The notes below the pieces were generated by a model. It did no database searches and was not told the origin of the DNA. It saw only the letters and a program-made list of their open reading frames with translations. Of a stretch of DNA of 64,000 nt, positions 8,558 to 20,637 are shown piece by piece (position 1 is the stretch's first letter; every line of letters begins with the position of its first letter). Source of the DNA: Pseudomonas taiwanensis (GTDB lineage: Bacteria > Pseudomonadota > Gammaproteobacteria > Pseudomonadales > Pseudomonadaceae); the NCBI RefSeq assembly GCF_013393345.1, contig NZ_QJRF01000048.1, positions 86,817 to 150,816 of the forward strand, in the 5' to 3' direction. Position numbers and translations under genes: made by a program.

Positions 8558-9667
8558 ATGCCGTTCAATCGCATCGAAGAAATCATCGAAGACTTCCGCC
8601 AGGGCAAGATGGTCCTGCTGGTGGACGACGAGGACCGCGAGAACGAAGGCGACCTGCTGCTGGCAGCGGAGATGTGCACCCCCGCCGCGATCAACTTCAT
8701 GGCTCGCGAAGCCCGTGGCCTGATTTGCCTGACCCTGACCGACGAGCACTGCGAACGCCTCGGCCTGGAACAGATGGTGCCGGCCAACGGCAGCGCCTTT
8801 GCCACCGCCTTCACCGTTTCCATCGAAGCCGCAACGGGCGTGACCACCGGCATCTCTGCCGCCGATCGCGCCCACACCGTGCTGACCGCAGTGGCTCCCG
8901 AGGTTCAGCCCGACGACCTGGTACAACCCGGCCACATCTTCCCCCTGCGCGCTCGTGAAGGCGGCGTGCTGACCCGCGCCGGACACACCGAAGCGGGCTG
9001 CGACCTGGCGCGCCTGGCGGGTTTCACCCCGGCCGCGGTCATCGTTGAAGTGATGAATGACGACGGCAGCATGGCGCGTCGCCCGGACCTGGAAGCCTTC
9101 GCCGAGAAACACGGCATCAAGATCGGCACCATCGCCGACCTGATCCACTACCGCCTCAGCACCGAACACACCGTCACCCGGATCGGCGAGCGCGACCTGC
9201 CCACCGTGCATGGCACCTTCCGTCTGGTCACCTATGAAGACCGCATCGAAGGCGGCGTGCACATGGCCATGGTGATGGGCGATATCCATCGCGATGAACC
9301 CACCCTGGTGCGGGTGCACGTGATCGACCCACTGCGCGACCTGGTCGGTGCCGAATACACGGGGCCGAAGAACTGGACGCTCTGGGCCGCCCTGGAAAAA
9401 GTGGCCGAAGCCGGCCGTGGCGTGGTGGTGGTACTGGCCAACAACGAATCCTCCCAGGCCCTGCTGGAACGTGTGCCGCAACTCACTCAGCCACGCCGCC
9501 AGTTCAGCCGCTCGCAATCGCGCATCTATTCCGAAGTCGGCACCGGCGCGCAGATCCTCCAGGACCTGGGCGTGGGCAAACTGCGCCACCTCGGCGCACC
9601 GTTGAAATACGCGGGCCTGACCGGCTACGACCTGGAAGTGGTGGAGACGTTGCCGTTCGAGGGCTGA
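8558..9667 (+). CDS. ribB: 3,4-dihydroxy-2-butanone-4-phosphate synthase with degenerate GCHII domain (RibB paralog)
   Basis: A 369-residue RibBA-type protein. The N-terminal DHBP synthase domain has the acidic [13 protein letters not shown] motif at about 22-34 and the RAGHTEA motif near 140-146, so it should convert ribulose-5-phosphate into the four-carbon riboflavin precursor. The C-terminal GTP-cyclohydrolase-II-like half lacks the usual cysteine cluster ([13 protein letters not shown] appears where RVHSECLTGD would be), so it is probably not a cyclohydrolase. That matches the usual Pseudomonas ribB form. No FMN riboswitch fits in the short leader; a GntR box is there instead. It likely raises flavin supply for a flavin-dependent oxygenase of the pathway. 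Confidence 0.9.
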   Translation: MPFNRIEEIIEDFRQGKMVLLVDDEDRENEGDLLLAAEMCTPAAINFMAREARGLICLTLTDEHCERLGLEQMVPANGSAFATAFTVSIEAATGVTTGISAADRAHTVLTAVAPEVQPDDLVQPGHIFPLRAREGGVLTRAGHTEAGCDLARLAGFTPAAVIVEVMNDDGSMARRPDLEAFAEKHGIKIGTIADLIHYRLSTEHTVTRIGERDLPTVHGTFRLVTYEDRIEGGVHMAMVMGDIHRDEPTLVRVHVIDPLRDLVGAEYTGPKNWTLWAALEKVAEAGRGVVVVLANNESSQALLERVPQLTQPRRQFSRSQSRIYSEVGTGAQILQDLGVGKLRHLGAPLKYAGLTGYDLEVVETLPFEG

Positions 9668-10069
9668 CTCACTTCGTTCCCATCGCACAATCATGTGGGG
9701 GCGATTTCAATCGCAAAGCAGGCCGAAGGGCTGCCCTCTCCCCCGGCCCCTCTCCCTGAAGAGGAGAGGGGTGACTCCCTGCTCACCCACAGCACAGTCC
9801 TGTGGGGGCGAATTCATTCGCTGAGCAGGCCAAAGGCCTGCCGTAGGTTGGCACCCAGCGCAGCGAGGCCCAACGAAACGATCCTCAACGCCGGCACGTT
9901 GGGCTTCGCACGGCTCAGCCGCAACCTACGAAAATCGACCTGCCTCGAACGCATCCCTGTAGGGGCGAATTCATTCGTCAAGGGCGGCGCAGCTGCCCCC
10001 AGCGCCCGGTGAAATGCCCTCCCCCAACCACTCGTCACCCACTCCCTCGCGGAGGACTTGCAGAAAGTT
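9668..10069. repeat. Intergenic repeat cluster
   Basis: A gene-free stretch packed with repeats. GTGGGGGCGA-type heads are at 9694, 9801 and 9957, a CCCTCTCC...GGAGAGGGG hairpin is near 9738-9770, and a GTAGGTTGG...CAACCTAC palindrome is at 9843-9929. Coding potential was not seen. Confidence 0.75.
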
Positions 10070-10084
10070 TGGAATACCATAATA
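10070..10084 (-). promoter_or_regulatory. GntR/FCD operator upstream of the ABC importer
   Basis: On the minus strand this reads TATTATGGTATTCCA, one mismatch from the boxes at 2506 and 8507. It lies about 150 bp before the binding-protein start, so a promoter close to it with a leader of roughly 100 nt is implied. Confidence 0.65.
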
Positions 10085-10232
10085 TGACATTCCGTAGGCC
10101 GAGATAATTTTCCGGGAACTGCCTCCCGTCCCGGCCGCCCTTGAAGCCCCAGCCACTGGGGTCCCTGCTCCTGATAAGCGGGTAGAAAGCGAAGCCCGCT
10201 TGCGTACAAACACAACAATGAGGGCAAGCAAG

Positions 10233-11258
10233 ATGGTGTTCAAAAAACGTGCAACCGCGGTACTCGCCGCAGCATTCCTGGCCGCGACCAGCACCGCTGC
10301 CCTCGCCGCCGACAACCTCAGCTTCGTGAGCTGGGGCGGCACCACCCAGGATGCGCAGAAACAGGCCTGGGCCGAGCCCTTCAGCGAAGCCAGCGGCATT
10401 CGCGTTGTGCAGGACGGTCCTACCGACTACGGCAAACTCAAGGCCATGGTCGAAAGTGGCAACGTCCAGTGGGACGTGGTGGACGTCGAGGCCGACTTCG
10501 CCCTGCGTGCCGCGGCTGAAGGCCTGCTCGAACCCCTGGACTTCGGCGTGATCCAGCGCGACAAGATCGACCCGCGCTTCGTTTCCGACCACGGTGTCGG
10601 CTCCTTCTTCTTCTCCTTCGTGCTCGGCTACAACCAGGGCAAGGTCGGCGGCAAGACCCCGCAGGACTGGACCTCGCTGTTCGACACCGCCAACTACCCG
10701 GGCAAGCGCGCCCTCTACAAATGGCCGAGCCCCGGCGTGCTGGAACTGGCGCTGCTGGCCGACGGCGTGCCCGCCGACAAGCTCTACCCGCTGGACCTGG
10801 ACCGCGCCTTCAAGAAGCTCGACACCATCAAGAAAGACATCGTCTGGTGGGGCGGCGGCGCCCAATCCCAGCAACTGCTTGCCTCCGGTGAAGCCACCCT
10901 CGGCCAGTTCTGGAACGGCCGCGTCTACGCCCTGCAGCAGGACGGCGCACCGGTTGGCGTGAGCTGGAAGCAGAACCTGGTCATGGCTGATTTCCTGGTC
11001 ATCCCGAAAGGCGCCAAGAACAAGGACGCGGCCATGAAGTTCCTGGCCAACGCCAGCAGCGCCAAGGGCCAGGCCGAGTTCGCCAACCTCACCGCCTATG
11101 CCCCAGTGAACGTCGACAGCGTCGGCCAGCTCAAGGAAGACCTCGCCCCCAACCTGCCCACTGCCTACGCTAAGGATCAGATCACCCTCGACTATGCGTA
11201 CTGGGCCAAGAACGGCCCGGCAATCGCCGCGCGGTGGAACGAATGGCTGGTCAAGTGA
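10233..11258 (+). CDS. Periplasmic ABC substrate-binding protein (PotD-like, solute-binding family 1)
   Basis: A 341-residue exported protein. A signal peptide MVFKKRATAVLAAAFLAATS with an AALAA cleavage site occupies the first 25 or so residues. The start at 10233 is chosen because GAGG lies 9 nt upstream; an in-frame ATG at 10218 is the alternative. The mature part begins DNLSFVSWGGTTQDAQ, the pattern of spermidine/putrescine- and thiamine-type binding proteins. It is the first gene of a four-gene import operon (binding protein, two permeases, ATPase) and has a GntR box upstream. The ligand is probably a cationic amine or the catabolic substrate of the cluster; this is inferred. Confidence 0.9.
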   Translation: MVFKKRATAVLAAAFLAATSTAALAADNLSFVSWGGTTQDAQKQAWAEPFSEASGIRVVQDGPTDYGKLKAMVESGNVQWDVVDVEADFALRAAAEGLLEPLDFGVIQRDKIDPRFVSDHGVGSFFFSFVLGYNQGKVGGKTPQDWTSLFDTANYPGKRALYKWPSPGVLELALLADGVPADKLYPLDLDRAFKKLDTIKKDIVWWGGGAQSQQLLASGEATLGQFWNGRVYALQQDGAPVGVSWKQNLVMADFLVIPKGAKNKDAAMKFLANASSAKGQAEFANLTAYAPVNVDSVGQLKEDLAPNLPTAYAKDQITLDYAYWAKNGPAIAARWNEWLVK

Positions 11259-11260
11259 AG

Positions 11261-12202
11261 ATGGCTGCCATTCAGCCCGACTCGCCGGCCAAGACCCGTG
11301 GAGGCGCAGCCCGCGCTTCCACGGGTACTGACTCCAAGGCTGCGTCGATGAACCAAGTCAACGAGACCACCCTGCGCTGGCGCGGCGCCCGCAACCTGAT
11401 TCCCGCGCTGCTGTTCCTCGGCCTGTTCTTCCTCGCTCCGCTGATCGGCCTGCTGCTGCGCGGCGTGCTCGAACCCACGCCGGGACTGGGCAACTACGAG
11501 CAGCTGTTCGCCAACTCGGCCTATGCCCGCGTGCTGTTCAACACCTTCGCGGTCGGTGGCCTGGTGACCCTGATCAGCCTGCTGCTGGGCTTCCCGCTGG
11601 CCTGGGTGATCACCCTGGTGCCACGTGGCTGGGGTCGCTGGCTGCTGAACATCGTGCTGCTGTCGATGTGGACCAGCCTGCTGGCACGCACCTACTCCTG
11701 GCTCGTGCTGCTGCAAGCCTCGGGCGTGATCAACAAGATGCTGATGGCGCTGGGCATCATCGACCAGCCGCTGGAGATGGTGCACAACCTCACCGGCGTG
11801 GTGATCGGCATGAGCTACATCATGATCCCGTTCATCGTGCTGCCGCTGCAGGCCACCATGTCGGCCATCGACCCGATGGTGCTGCAGGCCGGCTCGATCT
11901 GCGGGGCCAGCCCCTGGACCAACTTCACCAAGGTGTTCCTGCCGCTGTGCCGTCCGGGTCTGTTCTCCGGTGGCCTGATGGTCTTCGTCATGTCCCTCGG
12001 TTACTACGTCACCCCGGCCCTGCTGGGTGGCGCGCAGAACATGATGCTGCCGGAGTTCATCGTCCAGCAGGTGCAGTCGTTCCTCAACTGGGGCCTGGCC
12101 AGTGCCGCCGCCGCGTTGTTGATCGCCATCACCCTGGTCCTGTTCTACCTCTACCTGAAGCTGCAGCCGGAATCGCCGGTGGCTTCTAGCACTGCGAGGT
12201 AA
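11261..12202 (+). CDS. ABC transporter permease 1 (PotB-like)
   Basis: A 313-residue inner-membrane permease with about six membrane segments and the permease-ATPase contact motif in the region MVLQAGSICGASPWTNFTKV. The start is uncertain: ATG 11261 lies 2 nt after the binding-protein stop, while ATG 11348 (MNQVNETTLRW) has AAGG upstream and would remove a low-complexity, proline- and alanine-rich N-terminus of 29 residues. Either way it is coupled to its neighbours. It forms the channel with the second permease. Confidence 0.88.
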   Translation: MAAIQPDSPAKTRGGAARASTGTDSKAASMNQVNETTLRWRGARNLIPALLFLGLFFLAPLIGLLLRGVLEPTPGLGNYEQLFANSAYARVLFNTFAVGGLVTLISLLLGFPLAWVITLVPRGWGRWLLNIVLLSMWTSLLARTYSWLVLLQASGVINKMLMALGIIDQPLEMVHNLTGVVIGMSYIMIPFIVLPLQATMSAIDPMVLQAGSICGASPWTNFTKVFLPLCRPGLFSGGLMVFVMSLGYYVTPALLGGAQNMMLPEFIVQQVQSFLNWGLASAAAALLIAITLVLFYLYLKLQPESPVASSTAR

Positions 12203-12205
12203 GCC

Positions 12206-13015
12206 ATGCTGCTGTCACCCAATGCCATGGGCCTGCGCCTGCGCGTCGGCCTGTACCTCACGACGGGCGTGATCGCGGCTTTTCTGCTGCTGCCGATCCT
12301 GTTCATCGTGCTGCTGTCCTTCGGCTCCTCCCAGTGGCTGGTGTTCCCGCCGCCGGGCTGGACGCTGAAGTGGTACGGACAGTTCTTCTCCAACGCCGAG
12401 TGGATGGAGTCGGCCCTGGCCAGCCTCAAGGTCGCCGTGCTGACCACGATCTGCTCCGTGGCCCTGGGCCTGCCCACCGCATTCGCCCTGGTGCGCGGTA
12501 AGTTCCCCGGCCGCGAGTTCCTCTACGGCCTGTTCACCCTGCCGATGATCGTGCCGCTGGTGATCATCGCCGTGGCCGTGTACGCGCTGTTCCTCAAGCT
12601 GGGCTACACCGGGACGCTGTTTTCCTTCGTGGTCAGCCACGTGATCGTCGCCCTGCCCTTCACCATCATCTCGATCATCAACTCGCTGAAGCTGTTCGAT
12701 CAGTCCATCGAGGATGCCGCGGTGATCTGCGGTGCCTCACGCCTGCAGGCGGTGTTCAAGGTGACCTTCCCGGCGATCCGCCCCGGCATGATGGCCGGTG
12801 CGCTGTTCGCCTTCCTGGTCTCCTGGGATGAAGTGGTGCTGAGCGTGATGATGGCCAGCCCGACCCTGCAGACCCTGCCCGTGAAAATGTGGACCACCCT
12901 GCGCCAGGACCTGACCCCGGTGATCGCCGTCGCCTCGACGCTGCTGATCGGCCTGTCCGTACTGGTAATGGTGATCGCCGCCGTGCTGCGCCGGCGCAAC
13001 CCTGCAAGCGCCTGA
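12206..13015 (+). CDS. ABC transporter permease 2 (PotC-like)
   Basis: A 269-residue inner-membrane permease with about six membrane segments. The coupling loop is DAAVICGASRLQAVFKVTFP, parallel to that of permease 1. GAGGT precedes the start, which is 3 nt after the permease 1 stop. It completes the transmembrane channel of the importer. Confidence 0.9.
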   Translation: MLLSPNAMGLRLRVGLYLTTGVIAAFLLLPILFIVLLSFGSSQWLVFPPPGWTLKWYGQFFSNAEWMESALASLKVAVLTTICSVALGLPTAFALVRGKFPGREFLYGLFTLPMIVPLVIIAVAVYALFLKLGYTGTLFSFVVSHVIVALPFTIISIINSLKLFDQSIEDAAVICGASRLQAVFKVTFPAIRPGMMAGALFAFLVSWDEVVLSVMMASPTLQTLPVKMWTTLRQDLTPVIAVASTLLIGLSVLVMVIAAVLRRRNPASA

Positions 13016-13031
13016 GCGCCGAGGTAAGAAA

Positions 13032-14180
13032 ATGAGTGCCGTGATCCAAGACACCCGCGAAAACAAGACCCTGGTCAGCCTGCGCAACCTGAACAAGCAC
13101 TACGGCGACTTCGCCGCTGTGGACAACATTTCCCTGGACATCCAGGACGGCGAATTCCTCACCTTCCTCGGCTCCAGCGGCTCAGGCAAGAGCACCACCC
13201 TGTCGATGCTGGCCGGCTTCGAGACGCCCACCTCCGGCGAAATCCTCGTGGACGGCAAATCCCTGGTGAACGTGCCGCCGCACAAGCGCGACATCGGCAT
13301 GGTGTTCCAGCGCTACTCGCTGTTCCCGCACCTCAACGTGCGCGACAACATCGGCTTCCCGCTGGACATCCGCAAGCAGGCCGCCGGCGAACGCGAGCGT
13401 CGCGTCGAGGCCATGCTCAAGCTGGTGCAGCTGGACAAGTTCGCCCAGCGCCGCCCGGCCCAACTCTCCGGTGGCCAGCAGCAGCGTGTGGCGATCGCTC
13501 GTGCGCTGGTGTACGAGCCGCGCATCCTGCTGATGGACGAACCCCTGGGCGCCCTGGACAAGAAGCTCCGCGAAGACCTGCAGGATGAGCTGCGCCACCT
13601 GCACCGCCGCCTCGGCATCACCATCGTCTACGTGACCCACGACCAGGAAGAAGCCATGCGTCTGTCCCAGCGCATCGCCATCTTCAGCCACGGCAAGATC
13701 GTCGGCCTGGGCAGCGGCTACGACCTCTACCAGAGCCCGCCGAACGCATTCGTAGCGTCCTTCCTCGGCAACTCCAACTTCCTCAAGGTGAAAGCACAGG
13801 GCAACGCCGCAGCCAGCTTCGAAGGGCAGAGCCTGGCCATCCGCCCCACCGCCGGCCTGCGCGACGGCCAGGACCTGGTCCTGATGGTGCGCCCGGAAAA
13901 AGCCCTGGTGCTGACCCCGGAACAGGCCGCTCGCGAACCCCTGGCCGCCGGCTGGAACCAGATCCAGGCCAAGGTCGCGGAAACCGTTTTCCTCGGCGAA
14001 AGCCTGACCTGCAGCGTGATCACCGCAGGCGGCACCAGCCTGACCCTGAAGGAGCTTTCCGGCACCACCGCGCCGTTGCAACCCGGCGCGCCGGTCATGC
14101 TGCGCTGGGCCGCGGCCGATGCCTGTGTCTACACGGAGTGGAATGAAAGCGACCTGGTGAAGGGCGCCGGGGCGCATTGA
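13032..14180 (+). CDS. ABC transporter ATP-binding protein (PotA-like)
   Basis: A 382-residue ATPase. Walker [10 protein letters not shown] is at about 47-55, the [15 protein letters not shown] signature near 147-161 and Walker B LLMDEP near 168-173, with a D-loop GALDKK and switch histidine in [10 protein letters not shown]-terminal TOBE-type domain of about 130 residues follows, as in polyamine and opine importers. It is the last gene of the import operon and is followed by a REP element rather than a classical terminator. Confidence 0.92.
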   Translation: MSAVIQDTRENKTLVSLRNLNKHYGDFAAVDNISLDIQDGEFLTFLGSSGSGKSTTLSMLAGFETPTSGEILVDGKSLVNVPPHKRDIGMVFQRYSLFPHLNVRDNIGFPLDIRKQAAGERERRVEAMLKLVQLDKFAQRRPAQLSGGQQQRVAIARALVYEPRILLMDEPLGALDKKLREDLQDELRHLHRRLGITIVYVTHDQEEAMRLSQRIAIFSHGKIVGLGSGYDLYQSPPNAFVASFLGNSNFLKVKAQGNAAASFEGQSLAIRPTAGLRDGQDLVLMVRPEKALVLTPEQAAREPLAAGWNQIQAKVAETVFLGESLTCSVITAGGTSLTLKELSGTTAPLQPGAPVMLRWAAADACVYTEWNESDLVKGAGAH

Positions 14181-14210
14181 AGCGTTCGGCACCTGACCGC
14201 TGCACCGACC

Positions 14211-14290
14211 TGTAGGAGCGAGCTTGCTCGCGAACAGTCCGAGCTCGGACTGTTCGCAAGCACGAACTCGGCGTCCCCCCCGCTCCTACA
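14211..14290. repeat. REP element with a long perfect inner palindrome
   Basis: An 80-bp REP with outer arms TGTAGGAGCGAGCTTGCTCG and CGCTCCTACA. The centre at 14231-14256 is a perfect 26-bp palindrome (CGAACAGTCCGAG and its complement). It lies between convergent genes, the ABC ATPase and the small secreted protein, so it may serve as a two-way transcription stop. Confidence 0.85.
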
Positions 14291-14295
14291 GCGGT

Positions 14296-14577
14296 CTAAT
14301 CCTGCTCGGCCTTCCTGTCCGCCTCATCCAGTTCCTTCATGCGCTTGTCGTATATGGCGCACTCGTCCTCGCTACCCTTGGTCTGGCTCTCGGGCTTCAG
14401 CGCCTTCATCTCTTCGTTGATCTCGCGGGCCTTCTGCGGATTGCTCTCGGTCACCTGCTTGACCTTGGCGGCCAACTGTTCGGCCTTGGCCGCTGCCTCA
14501 TCAGTGGTACAGGCGGCATTGGCTCCGAACGGCGCCAGCAGGAGCAGGCAGGCGCCCAGGGCGCATGGCATTTTCAT
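14296..14577 (-). CDS. Small secreted hypothetical protein
   Basis: A 93-residue protein. The first 21 residues (MKMPCALGACLLLLAPFGANA) form a clear signal peptide. The mature part is charged, rich in Lys/Glu/Ala and predicted to be helical, with two cysteines (ACTTDE and DECAIYD) that could form a disulfide. AGGA lies 8 nt before this start; a much longer upstream extension lacks a signal. I do not recognise the family. It is transcribed alone, toward the ABC operon, and is probably periplasmic. Confidence 0.7.
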   Translation of the reverse strand: MKMPCALGACLLLLAPFGANAACTTDEAAAKAEQLAAKVKQVTESNPQKAREINEEMKALKPESQTKGSEDECAIYDKRMKELDEADRKAEQD

Positions 14578-15032
14578 GTTGTCATCCTCGCGTTGCGAAA
14601 AGCCTTGTCCCTTTGGTGGATAACCCCTCTCCGAGGAAAGTTCAGGCTTTCCCCCTGTCATCTGAACCGGCTTAAAGAACGCTACCTCTGCCCAAGACAG
14701 AATTCCGGCACGCCCAAAAAGCCGCGCCAAGTGAATCCCAACAAGCGCCCTTACATACGCTGAAACCCCCATTCTTGGGGCTTCTACCGCTTATGCCAGC
14801 ATTTTGACCTTTCGCTGAAAACGCCTCATTCCGCACATTGACACACCTTGTTACAAAGAAAAGGATTACCCACGAGGCCAACGTGCCACTACAGCCTCGC
14901 ACCTGATGTCGCGTGCCGCTTCGCTGCTGAATTCCAGTCCGCAGCGTCGTCGACCTCCGCCCCCTCCCGTGCCCATTCGGTGGCCCGATTCTCTCTCTGG
15001 TGTGTTCCTCTCTCTTCGATAGCGAGGTGGGT
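14578..15032. other. Intergenic region without a recognised gene
   Basis: About 455 bp between the divergent small secreted protein and the multicopper oxidase. I see no convincing ORF. TTGACA at 14838-14843 is a possible -35 element for the oxidase operon, but the matching -10 (AAGGAT at 14861) is poor. Confidence 0.4.
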
Positions 15033-17852
<2,820 letters not shown>

Positions 17853-17900
17853 CCCTGAGCGGGGCGGAGCCAGCCCGGCTCCGCCCCAGGGAGAGAGCCT

Positions 17901-18872
17901 ATGCGAATTCCAGGTATCCACTGGCTGGCCCTCGCCCTGCTGGCGCTGGCCACCGCCTGTGCCGGCTTCTGGCTGGCACCGGCGAGCCAGACGGCATCAT
18001 CCGCCCCCTGGGGCCGCGACTACTTCCCCAATACCGGGCTGATCGACCAGGACGGCAAGCATCTGCGTTTTTTCGACGACCTGATCGAGGGCAAGGTGGT
18101 CGCGATCAACTTCATCTTCACCAGCTGCGGCGACACCTGCCCGCTGGAAACCGCGCGCCTGCGCCAGGTGCAGAAACTGCTGGGCGACCAGGTGGGACGC
18201 GACGTCCACTTCTATTCCATCAGCATCGACCCCATTCACGACACGCCGGAAGTGCTCAAGGCCTATGCGACAAAGTTCCAGGTCGCACCGGGCTGGCAAT
18301 TCCTCACTGGTGACTACGACGAGATCACTCGGTTGCGCGAAAAGCTCGGCCTGCTGGTACCGGGCGACGATCCCGGCAACCTCAAGCAACACAACCTCAG
18401 CCTGGTGGTGGGCAACCAGGCGACCGGCGAATGGATGAAGGTCTCGCCCTTCGAGAACCCCTACATCCTCGCGGACAAGCTCGGCAACGAACTGCAGAAC
18501 TGGCGCAAGAGCAACGTCGGCGCCCGCAGCTATGCCGACGCGCCGGTCATTCGACCGCCGTCCAATGGCGAGCAACTGTTCCGCACCCGTTGCAGCGCCT
18601 GTCACACCCTTGGTCCGCAGGACGGCGAACTCGGCGCCCTGCGCGGCGTCGGCCCGGACCTGCTCGGCGTAGCCCACCAGCGCGACCCGAAATGGCTGAC
18701 CCGCTGGCTCAAGGAACCCGACCGCATGCTTGCCGAGAAGGACCCGCTGGCGACGAGTCTCTTCCAGCAATACAACCAGGTGGCCATGCCCAACCTGCAA
18801 CTGGGCGAGCAGGACATCCAGGCGCTGATCCAATACATGGATGATGAGACCTTGCGGCAAGTGAAGCGGTGA
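17901..18872 (+). CDS. SCO1/SenC-cytochrome c fusion protein
   Basis: A 323-residue two-domain protein. A membrane anchor or signal is at 8-28, with Cys20 (LATAC) in a possible lipobox. The SCO thioredoxin-like domain spans about 40-200 with the copper-binding CGDTC (C76, C80) and H164. A class I cytochrome c domain spans about 220-320 with the haem motif CSACH (231-235) and a likely axial Met296 in VAMPNLQL. SCO proteins deliver copper to oxidases. The fused haem suggests redox control of copper loading or electron transfer with the multicopper oxidase 48 bp upstream. Confidence 0.9.
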   Translation: MRIPGIHWLALALLALATACAGFWLAPASQTASSAPWGRDYFPNTGLIDQDGKHLRFFDDLIEGKVVAINFIFTSCGDTCPLETARLRQVQKLLGDQVGRDVHFYSISIDPIHDTPEVLKAYATKFQVAPGWQFLTGDYDEITRLREKLGLLVPGDDPGNLKQHNLSLVVGNQATGEWMKVSPFENPYILADKLGNELQNWRKSNVGARSYADAPVIRPPSNGEQLFRTRCSACHTLGPQDGELGALRGVGPDLLGVAHQRDPKWLTRWLKEPDRMLAEKDPLATSLFQQYNQVAMPNLQLGEQDIQALIQYMDDETLRQVKR

Positions 18873-18899
18873 GGAATTGGCCGTCGGATGTAATGCCCT

Positions 18900-19402
18900 T
18901 GTAGGGGCGAATTCATTCGCCAAGGGCAACACTGTTGCCCCCTGCAATCCCGATGGGCAGACCTTCGACCTGCTCAGCGATTGAAATCGCCCCCACAGGA
19001 AAAGCAATCCGCACCCTGCACCCGGCCCACGGCAAGCGCCCATCCCCTGTAGGGGCGAATTCATTCGCCAAGGGCAACACTGTTGCCCCCTGCAATCCCG
19101 ATGGGCAGACCTTCGACCTGCTCAGCGATTGAAATCGCCCCCACAGGAAAAGCAAACCGCACCCTGCACCCGGCCCACGGCAAGCGCCCATCCCCTGTGG
19201 GGGCGAATTCATTCGCTTTGGGCAACGCAGTTGCCCCCTGCAATCCCGATGGGCAGACCTTCGACCTGCTCAGCGATTGAAATCGCCCCCACAGGAAAAG
19301 CAATCCGCACCCTGCACCCGGCCCACGGCAGGCGCCCATCCCCTGTGGGGGCGAATTCATTCGCTTTGGGCAACGCAGTTGCCCCATGCAGTCCCGCCAG
19401 GC
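18900..19402. repeat. 148-bp tandem repeat array, 3.3 copies
   Basis: Unit starts at 18900, 19048, 19196 and 19344 give an exact 148-bp period; the last copy is partial. Each unit opens with TGT(A/G)GGGGCGAATTCATTCG, continues through GGGCAAC...GTTGCCC and TTGAAATCGCCCCCACA, and ends in a shared CCGGCCCACGGC(A/G)AGCGCCCATC spacer. The copies differ at only a few bases, so the expansion is recent. It is a multiplied palindromic repeat, not a CRISPR, because the whole unit is conserved. Confidence 0.92.
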
Positions 19403-19487
19403 TCATCTCCTCCACCAGGAAGTCGATGAAGGTTCGGGTGTTCTGTGGCAGGCGCCTGCCAGCCGCCATCACCGCTACCAGGCGGCC
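19401..19487 (-). pseudogene. Remnant of a LysR regulator C-terminus
   Basis: The minus strand encodes GRLVAV, then after a short joint RRLPQNTRTFIDFLVEEMS. This matches the C-terminal end of the intact LysR gene at 36444-37349 (GRLVAV ... RRMPQKTRAFIDFLVEEMS), with about 20 residues missing between the two blocks. No start, HTH or stop in register remains. It abuts the partial fourth repeat unit, suggesting the repeat inserted into or recombined within an old LysR gene. Confidence 0.7.
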
Positions 19488-19571
19488 TGGCAACCCTGGC
19501 CATCTTGCCAGTCCACTCATCAGTCATGAGATGCTGATGGTCCGTTTCGTCACCGCACATGAAGGCCTCGC

Positions 19572-20534
19572 ATGCAGTTCACTCACTTGTCCGTCGCCCG
19601 CAAACTCAAGTTCTACCAGTTGGTGGTCTTCGATCAGGTTTTGCAGAGCGGTTCGTTGCTGCGTGCGGCGCAAGCGCTGAACCTCACCCAGCCGGCGGTC
19701 ACCAAGATCATCCATGAGCTGGAGTTCTACTTCGATGCTCCCTTGCTGGTGCGAAGCAACCGCGGCGTCAGCGCTACGCCTCTGGGGGAACTGGTGGTGC
19801 GGCGGGCGAAGTCGCTGCTGGCGGAGCTACGCTCGCTGACCGACGAGGTCAACGCTTACCAGGAAGGCACTTCGGGCCAGGTGATGGTCGGCACCCTGAT
19901 TTCCGCATCGAGCTCCCTGCTGCCGCGGGCACTGCAACTGCTCAAGCAACGTGCGCCGAAGGTGCTGGTGTCGCTGCGAGTGGGCCAGATGGACCAGCTA
20001 TTCCCAGCGCTGGCGGTGGGCGAGGTGGACCTGGTAGTGGGTCGCGTCCCCGATGACTGGCGCTGGCACCATGAGTCCTCGATGCTGGAGATGAAGGTGC
20101 TGTACGGCGAGCAACTGGCGATCGTGGCGGGAGCCCGTCACCCTCTGGTCAGCACGGCGCCGATCCGCCTCGAGGCCCTGTTCGACTTCCCCTGGGTGTT
20201 GCCCACGCGGGACTCGCTGCTGCGCAGGACTGTCGACCTGCTGTTCGACGAAGCAGGCCTGGAACCTCCGACCAACGTGGTGGAATCCCTGTCGATCCTG
20301 ACCAACATCAGCCTCATGCAGGACCAACAGACCGTGGCCGTCATGCCACTGGAGGCGGCCCGTCAGTTCACCGGGGCCGGACTGCTGGGCACCCTTGACC
20401 TCGGCAGCCGCCTGCAATTCGGCGACATCGGCTACTTCCGCTCTGCAACCCGCGAACTAGGGCCGGCGGCGAGGCTGTTCCAGGAATGCTTGGATCAGGC
20501 CGGGCAGGAGCAGCATGGCATGCAGATGAATTGA
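19572..20534 (+). CDS. LysR-family regulator of the 3-hydroxyanthranilate operon
   Basis: A 320-residue LysR protein. The N-terminal HTH (LRAAQALNLTQPAVTKIIHELE) is at about 32-55 and a periplasmic-binding-protein-like effector domain follows from about 95. Its sequence is of the PcaQ/GbpR type. It lies in the same direction as, and 103 bp upstream of, the meta-cleavage operon; the gap contains the inverted repeat ATTCGC-N7-GCGAAT at 20580-20598, a plausible binding site. It most likely activates the operon in response to a pathway intermediate. This is inferred from position. Confidence 0.88.
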   Translation: MQFTHLSVARKLKFYQLVVFDQVLQSGSLLRAAQALNLTQPAVTKIIHELEFYFDAPLLVRSNRGVSATPLGELVVRRAKSLLAELRSLTDEVNAYQEGTSGQVMVGTLISASSSLLPRALQLLKQRAPKVLVSLRVGQMDQLFPALAVGEVDLVVGRVPDDWRWHHESSMLEMKVLYGEQLAIVAGARHPLVSTAPIRLEALFDFPWVLPTRDSLLRRTVDLLFDEAGLEPPTNVVESLSILTNISLMQDQQTVAVMPLEAARQFTGAGLLGTLDLGSRLQFGDIGYFRSATRELGPAARLFQECLDQAGQEQHGMQMN

Positions 20535-20579
20535 ATCCAGCCATTCCAGATAGCAATACCAGAGAGCGATCCTTTTATT

Positions 20580-20598
20580 ATTCGCTTATACGGCGAAT
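20580..20598 (+). promoter_or_regulatory. Candidate LysR operator before nbaE
   Basis: A perfect 6-bp inverted repeat ATTCGC-N7-GCGAAT, 40 bp before the nbaE start, in the otherwise featureless 103-bp gap after the LysR gene. Confidence 0.5.
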
Positions 20599-20637
20599 CC
20601 CTAGACTCCTCCGAAAATCCAATAATCGGAGGTTGTC

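Noticed and set aside
8558..9667. Bifunctional RibBA with GTP cyclohydrolase II activity
   Set aside because: The zinc-binding cysteines of cyclohydrolase II are missing from the C-terminal half.
14838..14866. Sigma-70 promoter for the multicopper oxidase
   Set aside because: TTGACA is present, but the -10 at 17-bp spacing (AAGGAT) is poor; not listed as a promoter feature of its own.
18900..19402. CRISPR array
   Set aside because: Regularly spaced repeats, but the whole 148-bp unit including the spacer part is conserved and no cas genes are near.
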